From: DATIXJ01 sp963714795
GTDB lineage: Bacteria > Bacteroidota > Ignavibacteria > UBA10030 > SZUA-254
Reading direction: 5' to 3'
Length of the DNA stretch: 64,000 bases
NCBI GenBank assembly: GCA_963714795.1
Contig: CAVQPS010000006.1
Span: forward strand, 248,001 to 312,000
A program made the translations under genes and the position numbers. The notes below the pieces were generated by a model. The model was not told the DNA's origin. It saw nothing but the letters and a program-made list of their open reading frames with translations, and searched no databases. Positions 1 to 7,779 of the stretch are shown piece after piece. Each line of letters begins with the position of its first letter. Position 1 is the first letter of the stretch.

Positions 1-2
1 TC

Positions 3-278
3 AGACAACAATGCGGAACATTCGTTGCCATTGAAGGGCAGGAAATCGCATTATTTCATCGCGGTACGGAATATTTTGCCATCAACAATGTATGCTCGCA
101 TCAACATTTTTCTGTTTTGCATGAAGGCGAGTTGCAGGATTGCACCGTTCGCTGTCCGATGCACGGTTGGGTGTATGATTTGAGAACCGGCATTGCAGTT
201 TCCGGCAGCGGCAAAGTTGTTCGTTATAACGTTAAAGTTCAGGATGAATTCCTTTTGATTGAAGTCGATGATGTTTAG
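3..278 (+). CDS. Rieske [2Fe-2S] ferredoxin-like protein, 3' part only
   Basis: The reading frame is open from the window edge to the TAG at 276-278 and gives 91 residues with no start codon, so the N-terminus is missing. The Rieske cluster ligands are visible as CSHQH near the middle and CPMHGW about 20 residues later, the Cys-x-His ... Cys-x-x-His arrangement. There is no signal peptide or membrane segment in the visible part, which fits a soluble NirD/BphF-type electron carrier better than a bc-complex Rieske subunit. It ends 11 bases before queG and probably shares its transcript. The redox partner cannot be told from the sequence. Confidence 0.85.
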   Translation, partial: RQQCGTFVAIEGQEIALFHRGTEYFAINNVCSHQHFSVLHEGELQDCTVRCPMHGWVYDLRTGIAVSGSGKVVRYNVKVQDEFLLIEVDDV

Positions 279-289
279 GATTCGTTCGT

Positions 290-1256
290 ATGGAATTTGA
301 TTTTTCACAGCAAATCAAACAGGAAGCTCACCGTCTTGGTTTTGAAAAAGTCGGTATAGCGCCTGCCGAAAAACTGGAAGCCGAAGCACTGCATCTCAAA
401 CAGTGGCTTGAGAACGGGTTTCACGGCACGATGGAATGGATGACTCAAAATTTTGATAAACGAACCGATCCAAAAAATATTTTACCGTCTGCTCAATCGA
501 TTATTTCTGTGGCGATGAATTATTATACGGATGTGCAACATTCTGAAGATCCAACCACGGGAAAAATATCCCGGTATGCATGGGGAACAGATTATCACGA
601 TGTGTTGACGAAACGTTTGCAATCGTTGTTGCAATTTATCAAAGACTCGGCAACCCGGAGCAGAAGGAAAAGTGTATGTCGATACGGGACCGATGATGGA
701 TAAAGTGTGGGCACAACGCGCGGGAATCGGTTGGCAGGGAAAACATTCGAATCTCATTACACACGATTACGGCTCGTGGGTATTTTTAGGCGAAATCATT
801 CTGAATCTCAAACTGGATTATGATGAGCCGGATACCGATCATTGCGGAAGTTGCACATTGTGCATCGAAGCGTGCCCGACACAAGCGATTACGGAACCGT
901 ATGTTGTCGATGCCAATTTGTGCATTTCATATCTGACTATTGAACATCGCGGCGAAATAGCGAGTTCACTCGGAGAAAAATTCGATCGGTGGATTTATGG
1001 TTGTGATATTTGTCAGGATGTATGTCCATGGAATCAAAATGACGCGCATCCGACCGATAAGGACGATTTTCAGCCCCGTCAGTTTAATGTTGCTCCCAAG
1101 CTAACGGATATTGCTGCGTTGACACAGCTTGAATTCAGTCAACAATTTCGAAACAGTCCGATCAAAAGAACAAAGCATAGCGGGTTGACGCGAAATGCCG
1201 CTATGAATTTGTCGAATCGGAAAAGCGATTCTCTTGAAAAGGAAAAACAGAAATGA
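290..1256 (+). pseudogene. queG: Epoxyqueuosine reductase QueG, frameshifted
   Basis: QueG reduces epoxyqueuosine to queuosine in tRNA, using cobalamin and two [4Fe-4S] clusters. The N-terminal part reads in one frame from ATG 290 and stays open to 703. The rest reads in the +1 frame, starting around VYVDTGP near 672 and running to 1256. The second part carries both ferredoxin motifs, CGSCTLCIEACP and CDICQDVCPWN, and the usual ending SPIKRTKHSGLTRN. The total is 967 bases, one more than a multiple of three, and about 322 residues once joined, normal for short QueG. Removing one C from the CCCGG at 654-658 restores a single frame. It could be a real mutation or a sequence error. The end overlaps trxB by 4 bases. 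Confidence 0.85.
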
Positions 1257-2197
1257 CTCATCATCATAAAGTAATTATCATCGGAACCGGACCCGCCGGC
1301 TTGACCGCTGCACTGTATACGGGTCGTGCGAATCTTCAACCGCTGGTCTTTGAAGGGATTCAACCGGGCGGACAACTAACTATCACAACCGAAGTCGAAA
1401 ACTTTCCCGGATTTCCGGAAGGCGTTCTCGGACCGGAACTCATGGACTTATTCCGTAAACAAGCCGAGCGATTCAATGCAAAAACAATTTTTCAGGATGT
1501 TACCAAAGTCGATTTTTCACGAAAACCGTTCCATGTTTATTCGAACGATGACGAGTATACTGCGGATGGAGTGATTGTTTCCACCGGTGCATCGGCAAAA
1601 TGGTTAGGATTGAATTCGGAAAAAGAATATACCGGCTTCGGTGTTTCCGCGTGCGCAACCTGTGATGCTTTTTTCTTTAAAGGACTTGAAGTTGTTGTGG
1701 TCGGCGGCGGTGATACAGCGATGGAAGAGGCGAACTTCTTAACCAAATTTGCTTCGAAAGTTACCATCATTCATCGACGGGATAAATTTCGTGCATCGAA
1801 AATCATGGTTGACCGCACAATGAAAAATCCTAAAATGTCGTTTATGCTCGATTCAGAAGTTATTGAAATTCTCGGGAAATCTGAGAATGGCAGAAAGTCG
1901 GTCGTTGGCGTGAAGGTGAAGAATGTGAAAAGCGGATCTGTTTCAACTCTTCGCACCGACGGTTTTTTTGTCGGCATCGGTCATCAACCGAATACGAAAA
2001 TATTTGAAGGACAACTCGATCTGGATGCAAACGGTTATATTATTACGAAACCGGGAAGAACTTCCACAAATATTCCCGGAGTTTTTGCTGCCGGAGATGT
2101 TGCCGATTCGGTGTATCGCCAGGCAATAACAGCGGCTGGAACCGGTTGTATGGCTGCCATCGAACTTGAACGATACCTGGAAGCCCAACACGCTTAA
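1253..2197 (+). CDS. trxB: Thioredoxin reductase
   Basis: This 314-residue flavoprotein passes electrons from NADPH to thioredoxin in the cytoplasm. The FAD-binding GTGPAG motif is at the N-terminus (about residues 11-16). The redox-active CATC pair is at Cys134/Cys137. The NADPH-binding GGGDTAMEEA follows near residue 155, and the C-terminal FAD motif GDVADSVYRQ is intact. The length is typical of the family. The ATG overlaps the queG stop (ATGA), which suggests translational coupling. I see no terminator behind it. Confidence 0.95.
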   Translation: MTHHHKVIIIGTGPAGLTAALYTGRANLQPLVFEGIQPGGQLTITTEVENFPGFPEGVLGPELMDLFRKQAERFNAKTIFQDVTKVDFSRKPFHVYSNDDEYTADGVIVSTGASAKWLGLNSEKEYTGFGVSACATCDAFFFKGLEVVVVGGGDTAMEEANFLTKFASKVTIIHRRDKFRASKIMVDRTMKNPKMSFMLDSEVIEILGKSENGRKSVVGVKVKNVKSGSVSTLRTDGFFVGIGHQPNTKIFEGQLDLDANGYIITKPGRTSTNIPGVFAAGDVADSVYRQAITAAGTGCMAAIELERYLEAQHA

Positions 2198-2291
2198 CTT
2201 TATTCTGTCAGGAATTGACATGTTGTCGGTATTTTTCTGAAAGAATTTCATTCCTCTGACATTTCGTCGATCCCATTTCGTCATACTTCTG

Positions 2292-2315
2292 CCAAAATTG
2301 AATTTTCAATTTTGG
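2292..2315. promoter_or_regulatory. Perfect palindrome upstream of hsp20
   Basis: A 24-base perfect inverted repeat with 11-base arms beginning CCAAAATTGAA. It has no T-tract, so it is a poor terminator for trxB. It lies about 28 bases upstream of the -24 element of the hsp20 promoter. It could be an activator or repressor operator; this is inference from position and symmetry only. Confidence 0.4.
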
Positions 2316-2342
2316 GAAATTGCTTTTTCTCCTGAAAATGGA

Positions 2343-2359
2343 TTGGCACGGGGTTTGAA
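2343..2359 (+). promoter_or_regulatory. Sigma-54-like promoter for hsp20
   Basis: The sequence TTGGCACGGGGTTTGAA matches the sigma-54 consensus YTGGCACGRNNNTTGCW at every defined base except the last C of the -12 element (GG-N10-GA instead of GC). It lies about 60 bases before the hsp20 start, leaving a roughly 50-base leader. The call rests on pattern matching by eye. Confidence 0.5.
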
Positions 2360-2419
2360 TATTATCCAATCGAAAATATTCAACCGATACTATTCAAAAA
2401 ATAAAAAGGAGTAAATGGT

Positions 2420-2878
2420 ATGACGTTAATTCGTTGGAAACCTGTTCATGATGTAACTGCGTGGCATCCGATTTCCGATTGGGCAAATGAGTTCGACCGC
2501 GTGTTCGATCGATTGCACGGCGGGGTAATTGATAACAGCGGAGCGACATCGTTTATGCCCGCTGTTGACGTCGTTGAAAATGCAAACGACTTCAATATCC
2601 GTGTCGAACTTCCCGGTGTGAAAAAAGAAGATGTCAAGATCACCGTTCAAAATAATGTCCTGACTATTCGCGGCGAAAAGAAGCAAGAGGCAGAAAAAGA
2701 AGGCGACAATTATCACCGTGTGGAACGGTCGTACGGCTCGTTTCAAAGGTCATTCACACTTTCGAATACGTTGAAAGCCGATAAGATCGAAGCATCGTAT
2801 GATAACGGGGTTTTGTCAATCAGTCTGCCGAAGGCGGAAGAAGCGAAACCGAAGGAAATCGAAGTAAAGGTAAAGTAA
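2420..2878 (+). CDS. hsp20: Small heat-shock protein (Hsp20/alpha-crystallin family)
   Basis: This 152-residue ATP-independent chaperone would hold unfolding proteins in the cytoplasm. The alpha-crystallin domain covers about residues 45-140, with the signature FNIRVELPGVKKEDVKI, the strand block VERSYGSFQRSFTL, and the ending GVLSISLPKA. The C-terminal tail KPKEIEVKVK contains the IxV-type anchor used in oligomer assembly. A strong ribosome site (AAAAAGGAG) sits 8 bases before ATG 2420. The gene stands alone between its own promoter and a terminator at 2937. Confidence 0.95.
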   Translation: MTLIRWKPVHDVTAWHPISDWANEFDRVFDRLHGGVIDNSGATSFMPAVDVVENANDFNIRVELPGVKKEDVKITVQNNVLTIRGEKKQEAEKEGDNYHRVERSYGSFQRSFTLSNTLKADKIEASYDNGVLSISLPKAEEAKPKEIEVKVK

Positions 2879-2936
2879 TCGATTCGAAGGCCGGTTTTTT
2901 CAATCATTCCGGTTCAACCCATTCGAAATAATTTCG

Positions 2937-2976
2937 AAGGTGAAGGGATTTTTACATGCCTTTCACCTTTGTTTTT
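2937..2976 (+). terminator. Rho-independent terminator after hsp20
   Basis: The left arm AAGGTGAAGG (2937-2946) pairs with CCTTTCACCTT (2959-2969) with one bulged base, and the tract TGTTTTTATAT follows. It lies 60 bases after the hsp20 stop and before the sppA promoter. Confidence 0.7.
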
Positions 2977-2993
2977 ATATATAGACCGACGGT

Positions 2994-3022
2994 TTGACAT
3001 TGGCAAACCAGTTTTGTATAAT
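2994..3022 (+). promoter_or_regulatory. Perfect consensus sigma-70 promoter for sppA
   Basis: TTGACA at 2994-2999 is followed after exactly 17 bases by TATAAT at 3017-3022. Both hexamers match the classical consensus with no mismatch. This also suggests that housekeeping promoters here differ from the -33/-7 type described in Bacteroides and Flavobacterium. Confidence 0.8.
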
Positions 3023-3088
3023 ATGCATGAAAATAAAGAGGTTAAGTAGGTTTACTTCATCTCTCAAAAGAGAAGATTGGGTTTTTGT

Positions 3089-4006
3089 GTGAAGAAATCA
3101 ACGAAATGGTTTTTAATCATCCTGGGAGTCCTGATATTTATCGGATTCGGGATGACATTCCTTTTTTTCGCATTCCTGACAAATTTATCTTCCGACCGTG
3201 AAGAAACCGTGACCACCGGTTTCGGTGACAAGATAGCGATCGTCGAGTTGAAGGGAGAAATTTTAAATTCCGAAGAAATCGTCCGTCAATTTAAAAAATA
3301 TCGTGATGATCACTCGGTGAAGGGAATTCTTTTTCGTGTCGATTCGCCCGGCGGCGGAGTTGTTGCCAGTCAGGAAATTTATCACGAAGTAAAAAAGACT
3401 CGTGATGCCGGTAAACCGGTTGTCGTTTCCATGGGTGCTCTGGCGGCGAGCGGCGGTTATTATGTTTCATGCGGTGCGAACAAAATCGTTGCCAATGCCG
3501 GAACGTTGACGGGAAGTATCGGTGTGATATCGCAGTTTATGGAAGTCGATACCCTGTTACGAAAGATCGGCGTCGGATTTACAACCATTAAAAGCGGAAA
3601 ATTCAAAGATGTGGGAAATCCCTATCGCGGGATGACCGCCGATGACCAGAAATATTTTCAGCAATTGATGGATGATGTTCACCGGCAATTTATTTCGGTT
3701 GTGGAAAAGGAACGGCGGCTCGACCATGATACTGTTCTTGCGTATGCTGACGGAAGAGTGTTCACCGGAGAACAGGCGGTTACGATCGGACTTGTCGATA
3801 CCATCGGAACGTATGAAGATGCGCTTCACATTACGGCACATCTTGCAGGCATCCATGGTGAACCGGCAGTCATGCGTGAACATGAACGTGGACGGTCGTT
3901 GTTCGATACGATCTTCGGTGAAACAAAAATTCCCGATCTGTTCGGCATGAATGAAAAATTACTCAACCAGTCGATTTTGCAATACAGGATGATGAACGGT
4001 TTGTAA
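3089..4006 (+). CDS. sppA: Signal peptide peptidase SppA (36K type)
   Basis: SppA is a membrane-anchored serine protease that degrades cleaved signal peptides. A single N-terminal membrane segment (about residues 7-32) is followed by a ClpP/crotonase-like domain. The catalytic pair can be assigned as Ser121 in AASGGYY and Lys173 in SGKFKD. Their spacing of 52 residues equals that of the Ser147-Lys199 pair of Bacillus subtilis SppA. I chose GTG 3089, which gives the natural start (M)KKSTKWFLIILG. A TTG at 3077 in the same frame is also possible. The gene follows its own consensus promoter and precedes HU. Confidence 0.93.
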   Translation: MKKSTKWFLIILGVLIFIGFGMTFLFFAFLTNLSSDREETVTTGFGDKIAIVELKGEILNSEEIVRQFKKYRDDHSVKGILFRVDSPGGGVVASQEIYHEVKKTRDAGKPVVVSMGALAASGGYYVSCGANKIVANAGTLTGSIGVISQFMEVDTLLRKIGVGFTTIKSGKFKDVGNPYRGMTADDQKYFQQLMDDVHRQFISVVEKERRLDHDTVLAYADGRVFTGEQAVTIGLVDTIGTYEDALHITAHLAGIHGEPAVMREHERGRSLFDTIFGETKIPDLFGMNEKLLNQSILQYRMMNGL

Positions 4007-4060
4007 TCGATCTCGTCTCGTTACGACGAGGGAATGTTTAACACATCAAGGAGATATACA

Positions 4061-4363
4061 TTGACGAAAGCTGACATTGTAGATCATATTGCTTCCGGAA
4101 CCGGACTGACCAAAGTAGAAACGGAAGCGGTTGTCGATGGTTTTATACAAACGGTCATTGAAGCATTGAAGGAAGGGAAGAATATCGAGATTCGCGGCTT
4201 CGGCAGTTTTAAGACAAAGAAGCGTAAAGGACGTATTGCCCGTAATCCGCGTACCGGTGCTCAGGTGAAAGTTGACGAACATTTCGTTCCTTTTTTCAAG
4301 GTTTCAAAGGAATTGCGCTCAATCGTCAATGATAATTTAAAGAAAATACAACCTGTCGCCTAA
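4061..4363 (+). CDS. HU/IHF family DNA-binding protein
   Basis: A histone-like dimeric DNA-bending protein of the nucleoid. The family signature GFGSFKTKKRKGRIARNPRTG, cut here into GFGSFKTKKRKG and RIARNPRTG, is the DNA-embracing arm. The frame is open from an ATG at 4034, but I place the start at TTG 4061. It has the ribosome site AAGGAG 7 bases upstream and gives the classic N-terminus (M)TKADIVDHIA, 100 residues long. A longer form of 109 residues would carry an atypical N-terminal tail. Whether it acts as HU or as one half of an IHF-like pair cannot be told. Confidence 0.92.
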   Translation: MTKADIVDHIASGTGLTKVETEAVVDGFIQTVIEALKEGKNIEIRGFGSFKTKKRKGRIARNPRTGAQVKVDEHFVPFFKVSKELRSIVNDNLKKIQPVA

Positions 4364-4381
4364 AAGAACCGCTGTCGATTC

Positions 4382-5275
4382 ATGATACCTAAAATTCATT
4401 GTAGTAAATGCGGCGGTGAAATTTCACGTGCAGATACCTTCTGCAGTTCGTGCGGCTCTAAAATTGAATGGAACGATGCGGAAGTGAATTCCGTTGTTCC
4501 GGAACAAAAGAAACCCGTACCGGATTCTCATGCGACAAAATCGTGTCCGCTCTGCGGGCATCACAATGTAGCCGATCGTTCGACCTGTGAAAGTTGCGGC
4601 GCAATACTGCAATCTTCACAACCATCTTCTTCCGACCGCAACTCCCGCAGCAAACCGCCTGGTCCGTCTCCAAAATCCGTTCCCGTCTCTTTTTTCCAGA
4701 GCGGAAAATTTACCGCTCTCATCGGGATCGTACTGGTTGGTTTGATCATTGTTTTCAGCACAATGAAAAAAGGAGAAACCCCGGTTCCCGTTCCGGTACC
4801 GGCGAACCGACCGGATTCCACAATGTCCGGTGAGATTGCCAATCTCCAAAAATATGTCGATGCCAACCCGGGTGATGCTTCGTCGTTGTTGAGACTTGCC
4901 AATATGTATTACGATACGAAATCGTATGCACAGGCAATTATGCTGTACAATAATTATTTGAAGCTTGAACCGGCCAACGCCGATGCGCGTGTGGATATGG
5001 GCATTGCCTATTTCGGCATGTCGTTTCTTGATTCCGCGAAGAGCTTCGATTATTTAATGACCGCCAAAGAAGCAATGGAAACGGCGCTGAAATATTCCCC
5101 GAAACACCAGCTCGCACATTTCAATCTGGGCATTATCAGTTTGCACGCGGGCGATGCGCAGGCAGCCGGGGAATGGTTCAAAAAATGTATTGCTATCGAC
5201 CCGAATTCAGAAACGGGAAAACGTGCGCAACAAATTCTTTCCCAACATCAATTTACTAATCGTCCATCATCATAG
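4382..5275 (+). CDS. Zinc-ribbon, membrane-anchored TPR protein
   Basis: A 297-residue protein with two N-terminal zinc ribbons (CSKCGG/CSSCGS and CPLCGH/CESCGA). A proline/serine-rich linker follows, then one membrane helix (about residues 110-127, FTALIGIVLVGLIIVFS). The C-terminal domain has tetratricopeptide repeats, for example LLRLANMYYDTKSYAQAIMLY. The topology suggests cytoplasmic zinc ribbons and an extracytoplasmic TPR scaffold. I do not recognise a named family, and the partner is unknown. It lies between HU and the COX24-type peptide in the same orientation. Confidence 0.8.
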   Translation: MIPKIHCSKCGGEISRADTFCSSCGSKIEWNDAEVNSVVPEQKKPVPDSHATKSCPLCGHHNVADRSTCESCGAILQSSQPSSSDRNSRSKPPGPSPKSVPVSFFQSGKFTALIGIVLVGLIIVFSTMKKGETPVPVPVPANRPDSTMSGEIANLQKYVDANPGDASSLLRLANMYYDTKSYAQAIMLYNNYLKLEPANADARVDMGIAYFGMSFLDSAKSFDYLMTAKEAMETALKYSPKHQLAHFNLGIISLHAGDAQAAGEWFKKCIAIDPNSETGKRAQQILSQHQFTNRPSS

Positions 5276-5284
5276 GAGGAATCT

Positions 5285-5380
5285 ATGCCCAGCGGCAAAA
5301 AACGTCTTCGCAGAAAAATGGCAACACATAAAAGGAAAAAACGTCTTCGGAAGAATAGACATAAAAAGAAAAACCGTTAG
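5285..5380 (+). CDS. AURKAIP1/COX24-domain ribosomal-type small protein
   Basis: A 31-residue, extremely basic peptide starting MPSGKKRLRRKMATHKRKKR and ending with RHKKKNR. Its ribosome site AGGAGG is strong and well placed before ATG 5285. This sequence type is widespread in Bacteroidota and is annotated as an AURKAIP1/COX24-domain protein. Relatives are mitochondrial mS38 and mycobacterial bS22, both of which sit in the small ribosomal subunit. A structural ribosomal role is therefore likely but inferred. A strong terminator follows 11 bases after the stop. Confidence 0.9.
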   Translation: MPSGKKRLRRKMATHKRKKRLRKNRHKKKNR

Positions 5381-5391
5381 TTGAATGTAGT

Positions 5392-5440
5392 CCCGTCCCG
5401 TGTTTGTCTCAACCAGAACAAACACGGGGCGGGTTATTCT
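5392..5440 (+). terminator. Rho-independent terminator after the COX24-type gene
   Basis: A 16-base arm CCCGTCCCGTGTTTGT (5392-5407) pairs with ACAAACACGGGGCGGG (5418-5433) with a single G-T wobble, and TTATTCTT follows. It lies upstream of the next gene, which argues for the downstream ATG 5508 as that gene's start. Confidence 0.85.
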
Positions 5441-5507
5441 TGCTCAAGTCAAAAGAAAATCGTATTTTACCCTACCTCAGGATTTTTCCATTATTGAAAG
5501 TACTGCT

Positions 5508-7025
5508 ATGAAAATTTCATCTGTCCGGCGAACCGTTCTTGCCGCGATGTGGATATTCACTTTTGCTTCATTGAGCTTCACACAGCCAAAGACGCTGACG
5601 ATTTTGCATACCAACGATATTCATGCAAGTTTCTTGCCTCATGAAGCATTTTGGCTTCAAACAACTCCGAAACCGTACGTCGGCGGTTTCACGGAACTCT
5701 GGTGGACGGTCGACAGTATCCGTAAAGTAAAAAACGACGTTTTGATGCTCGACGGCGGTGACGTCATGACCGGCACACCGATATCCGATATTCCGTATCA
5801 GGGAGCGGAAGGCGGAGGATTATTCCAGATGATGAATATCGTCGGCTATGATGCATGGACGATCGGCAACCACGATCTCGATATTTCTCAGGAAAATCTC
5901 CGTAAGCTGACTGCCATTGCGAAATTTCCGACCATCAGTGCAAACTTAACCGATTCGTCCGGAAATTTTGTCCTCAACAATAAGGATTACCTCATCATCA
6001 ATAAAAACGGTTTGCGGATCGGTATTATCGGTCTCATGACGATGGATTTATTCAATGTGACCAATACGAATAATCTTCATGGACTGAAAGTAAATAATGT
6101 CACCGAAGTTACGCAGAAGATCATCGATAAGATTAGTCCTCAAACCGATCTTCTCGTCGTTCTGTCACATGAAGGAGTGGACGATGATTCCATGCTTGCC
6201 GCAACGACGCACGGTTTGAATGTTATCATCGGCGGACATAGTCATACCCGGCTGAAAGTGCCGAAAGTTGTGAATGGGGTTTTGATATGTCAGACCGGTT
6301 CGAATTTGGAAAATCTCGGAGAGCTGGAATTGACGGTGGAAAATCATAAAGTGACATCGTATCACGGAAAGCTGATCAGTTTATGGTCCCGGAATGACCG
6401 GCCGGAAAATGAGATGTCGAAATTTGTCGATTCCTTTAAAGACAAAATTGATAAAGAATACAGCGAAGTGTTGGGCACGATCAGTGAAGATTGGAAACGA
6501 TCCCGGGGCGGCGAAAGCAATATCGGCACATTTATTTCGGAAGCATTGCGTGAACATGCCAATGCCGATATCGGTGTCACGAACAGCAGCGGCATCCGGA
6601 AAGATCTGAGCGCCGGCAATGTCCGGAAAATGGATCTGTATGAAATTGCTCCGTTCCGGAATGTTCTGTGCACGTTCCCGATTTCCGGAAAAGAAATTCG
6701 TGTGCTCGTGGATCGTTACCTTCACGGCTTGATCGACGGGCATTCATCCATCGATCTTGCCGGTGTTACGTGTACATGGAAACAGGATAACGGTGAGCCG
6801 AAGATTCAATCGATCAAAATCGGCGGCAGCGAATTGGAGGACGGGCGGCAGTATACCCTGGCAACCAGCGATTTTATTATCAATCAAAAAGAAAAATATA
6901 TCGGGATGGTACCCCCAAACGTTACCTATACGACGACAACCGTTTTTCATATCCTTGCGGAAAAAGTTGCAAAAGAAAAATCAATCGATGCAAAAACAAT
7001 AATGCATTTCCAGGAAATTCAATAA
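5508..7025 (+). CDS. Secreted 5'-nucleotidase / metallophosphatase
   Basis: A 505-residue exported enzyme of the UshA/5'-nucleotidase family, which dephosphorylates nucleotides in the periplasm or outside the cell. The start at ATG 5508 gives a signal peptide (MKISSVRRTVLAAMWIFTFA). The frame is open further upstream, to a GTG at 5400, but that region is a terminator. The two-metal motifs are present: HTNDIHA, DGGDVMTGTP, GNHDLD and GGHSHT. The C-terminal substrate domain follows (about residues 310-500), containing the NSSGIRKDLSAG and PFRN blocks. The substrate range cannot be read from sequence. Confidence 0.9.
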   Translation: MKISSVRRTVLAAMWIFTFASLSFTQPKTLTILHTNDIHASFLPHEAFWLQTTPKPYVGGFTELWWTVDSIRKVKNDVLMLDGGDVMTGTPISDIPYQGAEGGGLFQMMNIVGYDAWTIGNHDLDISQENLRKLTAIAKFPTISANLTDSSGNFVLNNKDYLIINKNGLRIGIIGLMTMDLFNVTNTNNLHGLKVNNVTEVTQKIIDKISPQTDLLVVLSHEGVDDDSMLAATTHGLNVIIGGHSHTRLKVPKVVNGVLICQTGSNLENLGELELTVENHKVTSYHGKLISLWSRNDRPENEMSKFVDSFKDKIDKEYSEVLGTISEDWKRSRGGESNIGTFISEALREHANADIGVTNSSGIRKDLSAGNVRKMDLYEIAPFRNVLCTFPISGKEIRVLVDRYLHGLIDGHSSIDLAGVTCTWKQDNGEPKIQSIKIGGSELEDGRQYTLATSDFIINQKEKYIGMVPPNVTYTTTTVFHILAEKVAKEKSIDAKTIMHFQEIQ

Positions 7026-7040
7026 ATCAAGAATCGAACA

Positions 7041-7757
7041 ATGAAAAATAATTTTGAAGTCATTATTTTAATCGGCAGGCCTGCCGCCGGTAAATCCGAA
7101 GTCATCGATTTTTTAAAGAAAACTCCTCAGGAAGAACGCTCCCGCCGGTTTCACGTCGGAGAATTTGAAGAAATCGATGATTTCGTTTATGTGTGGGAGA
7201 CATTTGAAATCGATGATATTCTGACCAGGCACGGAAAACCCCGCGTGTGGTCGGATGAAAAATATTGGTTCAAGGATCCGTTTATCTGGAATGTCTACAT
7301 CGAGCGGATCAATCTTGCGTATCGTAAGCGGCTGGCGGCAAATTCCGAATATCATAAAGGGATGACCAGCGTGATAGAATTTGCACGCGGCGGCGAAAGC
7401 GGTTTTGGTGAAGCGTTCTCTTATTTGCATGAAGATATTCTGAAGCGCGCAAGAATTATTTATATAAAAGTTCCGTATGAAGAATCGGTCAGAAAAAATC
7501 GCCGTCGTGCCCGTCCCGGGCAGGAGGATTCGATCCTGTTTCATTCACTTCCGGATGAGAAGATGGAGTTTTATTATAAAACCAATGACTGGGATACACT
7601 GACTTCGAAGGATCCGAATTATATCGATATCAAAGGATTCAAAGTTCCGTACGGTGTATTCGAAAACATGCCCGAGAAAACCGATGACCCGGCAAAACTC
7701 GGAACGGAACTTGAGCGTGTGACATCCAAACTCTGGAATCTTCCCGGCAAGAGTTGA
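7041..7757 (+). CDS. P-loop NTPase/kinase-like protein of unknown function
   Basis: A 238-residue soluble protein with a clear Walker A motif GRPAAGKS at residues 12-19. An Arg-rich segment ENRRRARPG-like (KNRRRARPGQED, about residues 154-165) could act as a lid, as in small-molecule or nucleoside kinases. I do not recognise the family, and no substrate motif stands out. It starts 15 bases after the nucleotidase stop. The similar spacing suggests one transcript, so a nucleotide-related role is possible but speculative. It converges on the membrane protein gene at 7780-8868. Confidence 0.65.
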   Translation: MKNNFEVIILIGRPAAGKSEVIDFLKKTPQEERSRRFHVGEFEEIDDFVYVWETFEIDDILTRHGKPRVWSDEKYWFKDPFIWNVYIERINLAYRKRLAANSEYHKGMTSVIEFARGGESGFGEAFSYLHEDILKRARIIYIKVPYEESVRKNRRRARPGQEDSILFHSLPDEKMEFYYKTNDWDTLTSKDPNYIDIKGFKVPYGVFENMPEKTDDPAKLGTELERVTSKLWNLPGKS

Positions 7758-7779
7758 TGTTTTCGCGGGTATTGAACTG

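Noticed and set aside
640..703. Programmed ribosomal frameshift in queG
   Set aside because: No slippery heptamer, no Shine-Dalgarno-like stimulator and no hairpin at the junction. Error or mutation is simpler.
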